NCBI GenBank assembly: GCA_947374485.1
Contig: CANCCF010000038.1
Span: 1-28,112, forward strand
Source of the DNA: Comamonadaceae bacterium
GTDB lineage: Bacteria; Pseudomonadota; Gammaproteobacteria; Burkholderiales; Burkholderiaceae_C
Direction of reading: 5' to 3'
Length of the DNA: 28,112 nucleotides
The position numbers and the translations under genes are program-made. Every line of letters starts with the position of its first letter. Position 1 is the first letter of the stretch. Of this stretch, positions 22,306 through 28,112 are shown piece by piece. Below the pieces are notes generated by a model. That model did not search any database, was not told the origin of the DNA, and saw only the letters and a program-made list of their open reading frames with translations.

Positions 22306-23298
22306 ATGAAAAAGCAACTCAAAACCCTGCTGGCCGTGGCACTCAGCGCCGCGCTGGTCAGCCCCGCCATGGCCGCAGACAAGATCGCACTGGTCGTCAA
22401 GAGCCTGGGCAACGGCTTCTTTGACGCCGCCAACCAGGGCGCGCAAGAGGCCGCCAAGGAACTGAAGAACGTCGAAGTGATCTACACCGGCCCGGCCAAA
22501 GCCACCGCCGAAGGCCAGATTGAAATCGTCAACTCGCTGATCGCGCAAAAGGTCTCGGCCATCGTCATCTCCGCCAACGACCCCGACGCCCTGGCCCCCA
22601 GCCTCAAGCGCGCCATGGAGCGCGGCATCAAGGTCATCTCGTTTGACTCCGGCGTGCGCAAAGACGGCCGCATGATGCACCTCAACCCGTCGAGCAACCC
22701 GCTGATCGGCGAGAAGCTGGTGAAGATGACGCAGCAGGCCATTGGCGACACCGGCGAAGTGGCGATTCTTTCGGCCACCGCGCAAGCCACCAACCAGAAC
22801 ATCTGGATTGACGAAGCCAAGAAGGTGCTGGCCATGCCCGCCTACAAGGGCCTGAAACTGGTGAGCGTGGTGTATGGCGATGACCAGACCGACAAGAGCT
22901 ACCGCGAAGCGCAAGGCCTGTTCAAGAGCCACCCCAACCTGAAGGCCATCATCGCCCCCACCACCGTGGGCGTGGCCGCTGCCGCCAAGGCGGTGCAGGA
23001 CGAAAAAATGGTCGGCAAGATTTATGTCACCGGCCTGGGTTTGCCTTCCGAGATGGCGGGCCACGTGAAGAGTGGTGCCGTGAAGTCGTTTGCGATCTGG
23101 AACCCCATCGACCTGGGCTACTCGTCGATCATGGCGGCCAGCCAGTTCATCAGTGGCAAGGTCACGGGCAAGGCGGGCGACAAGGTGTCGCTGGGTCGTG
23201 TGGGTACGGTCACGCTGGATGCCAATGGCGAGGCGGCCATGTCCGAGCCCTTCACCTATGACGCTACCAACGTCGAGAAGTTTGCCAAGTTCTTCTGA
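22306..23298 (+). CDS. rhaS: Rhamnose ABC transporter, periplasmic substrate-binding protein
   Basis: A 330-residue sugar-binding protein of the periplasmic-binding-protein family 4 (RbsB-like). Residues 1-22 are a Sec signal peptide (MKKQLKTLLAVALSAALVSP, cleavage after AMA). The mature part has the typical N-terminal DKIALVVKSLGNGFFDAANQ, KVSAIVISANDPDALAPSLK, AILSATAQATNQNIWIDEAK and the later IYVTGLGLPSEMAGHV. AGGAGA lies before the ATG at 22306; the open frame upstream adds 42 unrelated codons and is rejected. Rhamnose specificity comes from its neighbours. It is separated from rhaT by a 276-bp repeat-containing spacer, long for an operon. Confidence 0.95.
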   Translation: MKKQLKTLLAVALSAALVSPAMAADKIALVVKSLGNGFFDAANQGAQEAAKELKNVEVIYTGPAKATAEGQIEIVNSLIAQKVSAIVISANDPDALAPSLKRAMERGIKVISFDSGVRKDGRMMHLNPSSNPLIGEKLVKMTQQAIGDTGEVAILSATAQATNQNIWIDEAKKVLAMPAYKGLKLVSVVYGDDQTDKSYREAQGLFKSHPNLKAIIAPTTVGVAAAAKAVQDEKMVGKIYVTGLGLPSEMAGHVKSGAVKSFAIWNPIDLGYSSIMAASQFISGKVTGKAGDKVSLGRVGTVTLDANGEAAMSEPFTYDATNVEKFAKFF

Positions 23299-23323
23299 TA
23301 CCTGTCTGGCCTGTATTGTTTCA

Positions 23324-23491
23324 GGATTCAGGCCGATGGGGTACTCAGCTCCGTTCGTGTCCCCCGCAGAGGGCTGCGCCCTCTGCTCCTCCTTTACCTC
23401 ACTCCACTGAGCACCCCATCGTCCTGAATCCGCCACCAGGGTTGGCAGCAGGGAAGGCGGCGGGGCCCGAAGGGCGGGGGACACGAACGGA
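23324..23491. repeat. Crossing inverted repeats between rhaS and rhaT
   Basis: Pair A is 23324-23348 with 23407-23431 (25 bp, 23 complementary). Pair B is 23350-23367 with 23474-23491 (18 bp, perfect; core CGTTCGTGTCCCCCGC). A third hairpin, GCAGAGGGC-TGC-GCCCTCTGC (23366-23386), sits inside. The order A-B-hairpin-A'-B' means the two long pairs cross rather than nest. The 276-bp gap has no convincing gene. It may be two overlapping intergenic repeat elements, and the hairpins may lower read-through so that RhaS is made in excess over the rest of the transporter. Confidence 0.8.
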
Positions 23492-23574
23492 AGCATCTAC
23501 CCCGGTGGCATAGTCCACACACACGAAGGCCTGCAAGGGCAAGTTGGAACCTTTACAGAAAACGAACAGCCGAG

Positions 23575-25128
23575 ATGTCCGAACAAGTGTTGCTAGCCCT
23601 AAGCGGCGTGCACAAAAGCTACGGTGCCACCCGCGCCCTGCGCGGCGTTGACCTGGAACTGCGTGCCGGCGAAGTGCTGGCCCTGGTGGGAGAGAACGGC
23701 GCTGGCAAATCGACCTTGGTCAAGATGCTCACCGGCGTGGTCCCCATGGACGAGGGTGCCATCACATTGAATGGCGTGGCGCAGCGCTTCGCCAACGCAC
23801 AGGCCTCACAAGCCGCTGGCATTCTGGCCGTGCACCAGGAAACGGTGATGTTCGAAGAACTCAGCGTCGCCGAGAATATTTTTGTCGGCCGCCACCTCAT
23901 GCGCGGCCCGTTTGTGAACTGGGCCGCCATGAATGCGCAGGCCCAGGCCGTGCTGGCCGACATCGGTGCGCGCTTCACTGCTACCACCCTGGTCAAAGAC
24001 CTGAGCCTGGCCGAACGCCATCTGGTGGAGATTGCCCGCGCGCTGTCACAAAAGGCGCTGGTGGTGATTCTGGACGAGCCCACCGCCGCGCTCTCGCAAG
24101 CCGAAATCCGCGATTTTTATGGCATCGTGCGCAAGCTGCGCAGCCAGGGTGTGGGCGTGATTTTCATCACCCACAAGTTCGACGAAATCTTTGCCGTGGC
24201 CGACCGCTATCTGGTCCTGCGCGATGGCGCGGCGGTCGGCACCGGCGCGATTGCCGATGCGAGCGAAAAAGAACTGGTGCGCCTGATGGCGGGCCGCGAG
24301 ATTGACCAGATTTATCCGCACATTGATTCGACGCCCGGTGAGGAAGTGCTGACAGTACAAAACCTGTCGCACCCCACCGAATTCCAGAATTTGAATTTCA
24401 GTTTGCGCCGCGGCGAGATCCTGGGCTTTTACGGCCTGGTCGGCTCCGGGCGCAGCGAGGCCATGCTGGCCCTCATGGGCCTGAATCCACAAGCCTGCGG
24501 TGCGTTCACCGTGCTGGGCCAGAAGCTCGATGCCAAGCGGCCCGGTGACGCCATTGCCGCAGGCATCGCCTATGTGCCCGAAGAGCGCCAGCGCCAGGGC
24601 GGCATTCTCAGCTTCTCGGTGCAGGACAACATCAGCCTGGCAGGCCTCGCACGCTTTGCCATCGGGCCCTGGCTCTCAGCTGTGAAAGAGTCGGCACTGT
24701 GCCAGCGCATGACCGAGCGACTGCGCATCAAGACCGCCTCACCCCACACACTGCTCTCGGGGCTGTCGGGCGGCAACCAGCAAAAGGTGGTGATCGCCAA
24801 GTGGTTAGGGTTGGACCCGAAAATCGTGATTCTGGACGAGCCCACCAAGGGCATTGACGTGGGTGCCAAGCAGGCCGTCTACCAACTGATTGCCGAGATG
24901 GTGAAGGACGGCTTGGCTGTCATTCTGGTGTCGTCCGAGTTGCCCGAGGTGATGCACCTGGCACACCGCGTCATCGTCATGCGCCGCGGTCTGCAGGTGG
25001 CGGAGTTTGCCGGTGCGCAGATACAGGCGGAAGCGATTGTTGCGGCGGCTTCGGGGCTGGATGGCTCCAGCGCGCATGGCCATGCCGCCATAGCTGCGAA
25101 CGACTATGCCGCAGGAGTGGCTGCATGA
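23575..25128 (+). CDS. rhaT: Rhamnose ABC transporter, ATP-binding protein
   Basis: A 517-residue tandem ATPase of the RbsA/MglA/XylG type. Domain 1 has Walker A GENGAGKSTLVKML, a signature-like LSLAERHLVEIARAL and Walker B VILDEPTAALS. Domain 2 has a degenerate Walker A (YGLVGSGRSEAM, lacking GKS), a full signature LSGGNQQKVVIAKWL and Walker B VILDEPTKGIDVG. In this class usually one ATP site is fully active, and the pattern fits. It powers the RhaP/RhaQ permeases. Its TGA overlaps the rhaP ATG (ATGA), showing translational coupling. The Shine-Dalgarno is weak (CCGAG). The symbol follows rhizobial rhaSTPQ and is unrelated to the E. coli RhaT symporter. Confidence 0.95.
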   Translation: MSEQVLLALSGVHKSYGATRALRGVDLELRAGEVLALVGENGAGKSTLVKMLTGVVPMDEGAITLNGVAQRFANAQASQAAGILAVHQETVMFEELSVAENIFVGRHLMRGPFVNWAAMNAQAQAVLADIGARFTATTLVKDLSLAERHLVEIARALSQKALVVILDEPTAALSQAEIRDFYGIVRKLRSQGVGVIFITHKFDEIFAVADRYLVLRDGAAVGTGAIADASEKELVRLMAGREIDQIYPHIDSTPGEEVLTVQNLSHPTEFQNLNFSLRRGEILGFYGLVGSGRSEAMLALMGLNPQACGAFTVLGQKLDAKRPGDAIAAGIAYVPEERQRQGGILSFSVQDNISLAGLARFAIGPWLSAVKESALCQRMTERLRIKTASPHTLLSGLSGGNQQKVVIAKWLGLDPKIVILDEPTKGIDVGAKQAVYQLIAEMVKDGLAVILVSSELPEVMHLAHRVIVMRRGLQVAEFAGAQIQAEAIVAAASGLDGSSAHGHAAIAANDYAAGVAA

Positions 25129-26114
25129 AGGCGAACGGAAAAATAAAGATTCGCCGCGAGTGGCTCCTGTTACTCATCATCGGGGTCATCGTCCTGGCCG
25201 TCGGTGTCCGCGCCCCGGTCTTCCTGACCTGGCGCAACGCCATGGACATTGCCAATGACTCGGCCATTCTGGCGATTCTGGTGATGGGCCAGATGCTGGT
25301 GCTGCTCACACGCGGCATCGACCTCTCGGTGGCCTCCAACCTGGCGCTCACGGGCATGGCCTGTTCGCTCATCGGCAAGGCGTATCCGGGCGTGGACATC
25401 ACGGTGCTGATTGCCATGGCGCTGGCGGTGGGCGCACTCCTGGGCAGCATCAACGGCTGGCTCATCACCGGTTTTAACTTGCCGCCCATCGTGGTGACGC
25501 TGGGCACGCTCTCGGCCTACCGCGGCGCCATCTTTGTGGCCAGCAAAGGCGCCTGGATTTCGGACCAGGACATCCATCTGGCCATCAAGGGCCTGCCGCG
25601 CGAAGTCTGGTTCGGCTTGCCCGCACTGGTCTGGTTTGCTTTGGTTGTGCTGGCCCTCTCGGCCGTGTTTTTGAAACTGCGTAAAGCCGGTCGAGAGATT
25701 TACGCACTGGGTGGCAACCCCCATGCGGCCACCTATGTCGGCATCAACGTGCCCGCCCGCCTGCGCCTGGTCTATACGCTCTCGGGTGCGCTGGCCGGAC
25801 TGGCAGGCTTGCTGTGGGTAGGGCGCTATGCGATTGCCTACACCGAGTTGGCCGCTGGCTACGAACTTACCGTGGTCGCGGCCTGCGTGATTGGTGGCGT
25901 GAGCATTGGCGGCGGGGTCGGCAGCGTGCTGGGTGCGGCACTCGGTGTGCTGTTCATCGGTGTGGTGAATGGCGCACTGCCGGTGATACAGGTCTCGCCC
26001 TTCTGGCAGCAGGCCATCTCGGGTGCGGTGATTCTGGTTTCGGTGGCGGTGAATGCGCAGTCTGAACGGCGCGCGGGACGCCAGATTCTGGAACGTCAGG
26101 GAGCAGCGGCATGA
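25125..26114 (+). CDS. rhaP: Rhamnose ABC transporter permease
   Basis: A 329-residue inner-membrane permease of the RbsC-like (BPD_transp_2) family with about nine or ten helices. After a basic N-terminus comes WLLLLIIGVIVLAVGVRAP. Family landmarks are LLTRGIDLSVASNLALTGM, INGWLITGFNLPPIVVTLGT and the cytoplasmic coupling loop GREIYALGGNPHAATYVGIN, which contacts the ATPase. It overlaps rhaT by four bases and is followed by the second permease, rhaQ. RhaP and RhaQ probably form the heterodimeric channel for rhamnose. Confidence 0.94.
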   Translation: MKANGKIKIRREWLLLLIIGVIVLAVGVRAPVFLTWRNAMDIANDSAILAILVMGQMLVLLTRGIDLSVASNLALTGMACSLIGKAYPGVDITVLIAMALAVGALLGSINGWLITGFNLPPIVVTLGTLSAYRGAIFVASKGAWISDQDIHLAIKGLPREVWFGLPALVWFALVVLALSAVFLKLRKAGREIYALGGNPHAATYVGINVPARLRLVYTLSGALAGLAGLLWVGRYAIAYTELAAGYELTVVAACVIGGVSIGGGVGSVLGAALGVLFIGVVNGALPVIQVSPFWQQAISGAVILVSVAVNAQSERRAGRQILERQGAAA

Positions 26115-26129
26115 ACACACCACCAAGCC

Positions 26130-26162
26130 TGAAAGCGTGGAAAGCACCATGAAAGCGTGGAA
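26130..26162 (+). repeat. 20-bp tandem duplication at the rhaP/rhaQ junction
   Basis: TGAAAGCGTGGAA occurs at 26130-26142 and 26150-26162, offset 20 bp (not a multiple of three). An ATG at 26111 overlaps the rhaP stop as ATGA but now leads only to a 13-residue frame (MNTPPSLKAWKAP) that ends in TGA overlapping the rhaQ ATG. Removing one 20-bp unit joins MNTPPSLKAW in frame to rhaQ. The duplication thus appears to have frameshifted the original start and moved it to 26149. Confidence 0.75.
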
Positions 26163-27111
26163 CACCTGGGAACGCGTGCTGCTGGCACTGCTGGTTGTGC
26201 TGCTGGTCGTCTTCGGCATCACCCAGCCCGGCTTCATGAGCGCGGACACACTGGCCGACAGCACCTTCAATTTCAGCGAGAAGGGGCTGTTGGCCCTGGC
26301 CATCGCCTTGCTCATCGTCTGCGGTGAAATCGATTTGTCGATTGCCGCCATCCTGGCCCTGTGCTCCCTGGCCATGGGCTACAGCATGCGCGCAGGGGCT
26401 GGCCCCTGGGGCATCACGGGCGCTGCGCTGCTCACCGGCGCGGTGGCCGGTGCGGTGAACGGCCTGCTGGTCACGCGCTACAAGCTGCCTTCCATCGTGG
26501 TCACCATCGGCACGCTCTCGCTGTACCGGGGGCTGGCGCTGGTGGCGCTGGGCGACCAGAGCATTTCGGGCTATCCGGAGGTGTTCTCCACCTTGGGCAA
26601 TTCGTATATCGGCGAGGTGATCGGTGTGCGCTGGCTCATCATCCCCATCGAGTTTGTGCTGCTGATGGTGTGCGCCGTTGCCGTAGGCTTGTTTCTGCAC
26701 CGCACGGTCATGGGGCGGCGCATCTACGCCATCGGGGCCAACCCGGTGGCCGCGCGTTTCTCGGGCATCGAGGCCGACCGCTACCGCTTTTTTCTTTTCG
26801 TGTTTGCGGGACTGATGGCCGCCGTGGCCGCCATTCTCTTGACCGGGCGCATTGGCAGCACACGGCCCAACATCGCCATGGGCTGGGAGCTTGACGCCAT
26901 CACCATGGTGATCCTGGGCGGCGTGGCCATTGAGGGCGGCCGCGGCAGCGTGGTGGGCACCATGCTGGCGGTGCTGCTCTTGGGCCTGTTCACCTTCGGC
27001 ATGGGCATGGCCAATGTCACTGGAATCGTCATGTCCATGGTGATTGGCGTGTTGCTGATTGTTTCCATGGTGCTGCCCAAGCTGCTCAAACGCAAAGGGG
27101 CGCACGCATGA
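26149..27111 (+). CDS. rhaQ: Rhamnose ABC transporter permease, second subunit
   Basis: A 320-residue RbsC-like permease and partner of RhaP. Landmarks are VCGEIDLSIAAILALCSLAM, VNGLLVTRYKLPSIVVTIGT, the coupling loop GRRIYAIGANPVAARFSGIE and LGGVAIEGGRGSVVGTMLA. The open frame extends 32 codons further upstream inside rhaP, but those codons read the rhaP sequence in another frame. The first sensible start is the ATG at 26149 (MKAWNTWERVLL), which lacks a clear Shine-Dalgarno. A 20-bp duplication just upstream has probably displaced an original start at 26111 (see the repeat entry). A tiny frame ending TGA over this ATG may supply coupled ribosomes. The stop overlaps rhaM by ATGA. Confidence 0.92.
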   Translation: MKAWNTWERVLLALLVVLLVVFGITQPGFMSADTLADSTFNFSEKGLLALAIALLIVCGEIDLSIAAILALCSLAMGYSMRAGAGPWGITGAALLTGAVAGAVNGLLVTRYKLPSIVVTIGTLSLYRGLALVALGDQSISGYPEVFSTLGNSYIGEVIGVRWLIIPIEFVLLMVCAVAVGLFLHRTVMGRRIYAIGANPVAARFSGIEADRYRFFLFVFAGLMAAVAAILLTGRIGSTRPNIAMGWELDAITMVILGGVAIEGGRGSVVGTMLAVLLLGLFTFGMGMANVTGIVMSMVIGVLLIVSMVLPKLLKRKGAHA

Positions 27112-27440
27112 GAAATTCCACTGCCACCGAAAAAATCGCCTTTCGCATGTTCCTGAATCCGGGGCAGGTGGCTGAATACCAGCGCCGCCACGATGCCATC
27201 TGGCCCGAGCTCAAAGTCTTGCTGACAGAGGCGGGTGTGAGCGACTACAGCATCTATCTCGATGCCGAACACCACCTACTCTTCGCCGTATTGCGCCGCA
27301 CGGTGGGTCACGGCATGGACGCCTTGCCGCAACACCCGGTGATGAAAAAATGGTGGGCCTATATGGGCGACATCATGCAGGGCAACGCCGACGGCTCGCC
27401 GGTGGTGCAGAGCCTGCCCTGCATGTTCCACATGGATTGA
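27108..27440 (+). CDS. rhaM: L-rhamnose mutarotase
   Basis: Interconverts alpha and beta anomers of L-rhamnose so that the isomerase gets its preferred form. The 110-residue dimeric ferredoxin-like (alpha/beta barrel) protein matches E. coli RhaM in its core: EYQRRHDAIWPELKVLLTEA (with the active-site His), SDYSIYLDAEHHLLFAVLR and MKKWWAYMGDIM. It is also called RhaU in Rhizobium. It overlaps rhaQ by four bases (ATGA) and is followed by rhaK after five bases, so translation is coupled through this part of the operon. Confidence 0.95.
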   Translation: MRNSTATEKIAFRMFLNPGQVAEYQRRHDAIWPELKVLLTEAGVSDYSIYLDAEHHLLFAVLRRTVGHGMDALPQHPVMKKWWAYMGDIMQGNADGSPVVQSLPCMFHMD

Positions 27441-27445
27441 AGGCG

Positions 27446-28112
27446 ATGACGCCATCTCTTTTGGACCTGACCCTGGTCATCGACATTGGCAAGAGCAACG
27501 CCAAGCTGCTGTTGATCGATAGTGCGGGCCAGGTGGTGGAACGCCACAGCCGCGCCAATGGCAGCGTCACCAGTGCATTGGGCTATCCCGCACTGGATGT
27601 GGCGGGCTTGCAGCACTGGATGCAAACCACGCTGCGCGCCTCTGCCCACGCACAACGCTGCGGCCACGTGATTGCCTCCACCCACGGCGCGGCACTGGTG
27701 GCGCTGACCGAAGATGGTTTGGCTTGGCAGCCCGTGGACTACGAATACGCGGCCTTGCGCGCAGAGGCCACCGCACCCCACAGCGCTGCCGACACCGCCT
27801 ATGAGGCGGCGACTGATTTTCACGAAACCCTGTCGCCCGATCTGCCCGCCGGTCTGAACGCCGCGCGCCAACTGCACTGGCTGCAAAACACGCACCCCGA
27901 GGCCTGGCGCCAGACGCAAACCCTGTTGCCTTACGCGCAGTACTGGGCCTGGCTACTCAGCGGTGTGGCCAGCAGCGAGGTGTCGTCCCTGGGTTGCCAC
28001 ACGCAGCTGTGGAACCCGGCGGCCGGCACCTACTCCAGCCTGGCTGTGAGCCGTGGCTGGGCCGCGTTGTTTGCACCGCTGCGCAGCGCGTGGGAGGTGC
28101 TGGGCAGCACAG
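27446..28112 (+). CDS. rhaK: L-rhamnulokinase, FGGY family (3' end outside the window)
   Basis: Phosphorylates L-rhamnulose to L-rhamnulose-1-phosphate for the aldolase. The 222 visible codons are about half of a FGGY kinase. The N-terminus has the phosphate-1 motif region VIDIGKSNAKLLLID, and later QLHWLQNTHPEAWRQTQTLL followed by LPYAQYWAWLLSG, as in the first actin-like domain of sugar kinases of this type. The ATG lies five bases after the rhaM stop, with GAAGG overlapping that stop as ribosome site. The frame stays open to the window end. Operon position points to rhamnulokinase; the FGGY assignment itself is firm. Confidence 0.88.
   Translation, partial: MTPSLLDLTLVIDIGKSNAKLLLIDSAGQVVERHSRANGSVTSALGYPALDVAGLQHWMQTTLRASAHAQRCGHVIASTHGAALVALTEDGLAWQPVDYEYAALRAEATAPHSAADTAYEAATDFHETLSPDLPAGLNAARQLHWLQNTHPEAWRQTQTLLPYAQYWAWLLSGVASSEVSSLGCHTQLWNPAAGTYSSLAVSRGWAALFAPLRSAWEVLGST

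Noticed and set aside
22102..23496. A 464-codon minus-strand frame across rhaS
   Set aside because: Antisense to a substrate-binding protein with a clear signal peptide; no independent support.

Overview
The window is high-G+C, gene-dense bacterial chromosome. Protein sequences, codon use and gene content suggest a betaproteobacterium of the order Burkholderiales, most likely Comamonadaceae (Rhodoferax/Polaromonas/Acidovorax-like). This placement rests on recognising the protein families, not on a database search. No rRNA, tRNA, CRISPR array, insertion sequence or phage gene was seen.

Layout. (1) 1-1655: the 3' part of a chemoreceptor gene. (2) 1669-3196, minus strand: a LysR regulator followed by three small genes of 49, 90 and 37 codons. 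A perfect 15-bp LysR-type palindrome separates the regulator from the divergent operon. (3) 3337-8241, plus strand: gcl-hyi-glxR-ttuD, the glycerate route that turns glyoxylate into 2-phosphoglycerate. (4) 8242-8603: a non-coding stretch with strong hairpins and inverted repeats. (5) 8604-11398, minus strand: a purine (urate/xanthine) permease and PuuD, the membrane-bound cytochrome c urate oxidase. (6) 11501-14011: a TerB-like gene remnant, a sodium/bicarbonate symporter (SbtA), a short HPF/RaiA-like protein, and a divergent NhaR-type regulator. (7) 14032-17432: an N-terminally truncated TerC/Alx gene, two small membrane proteins, an orphan ParB-like protein, a PAP2 phosphatase and an H1-like Lys/Ala-rich DNA-binding protein. 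(8) 17563-28112: a LysR regulator of CbbR type divergent from a complete L-rhamnose operon, rhaD-rhaI-rhaS-rhaT-rhaP-rhaQ-rhaM-rhaK. The last gene runs off the window.

How the parts fit. Urate enters through the permease and is oxidised by PuuD; its downstream products (allantoin, ureidoglycolate) yield glyoxylate, which the gcl operon assimilates. These two units face each other across the 8.2-8.6 kb repeat region. The rha operon imports L-rhamnose through an ABC transporter (RhaSTPQ). It then interconverts the anomers (RhaM), isomerises (RhaI), phosphorylates (RhaK), and cleaves and oxidises with a fused aldolase/dehydrogenase (RhaD).

Points of most interest: the CbbR-like regulator in front of rhamnose genes; crossing inverted repeats between rhaS and rhaT; a 20-bp duplication that has re-set the start of rhaQ; a cluster of TATAC palindromes upstream of puuD inside a decayed terB-like gene; and the truncated terC. 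I did not find a clearly novel system such as a new defence island.
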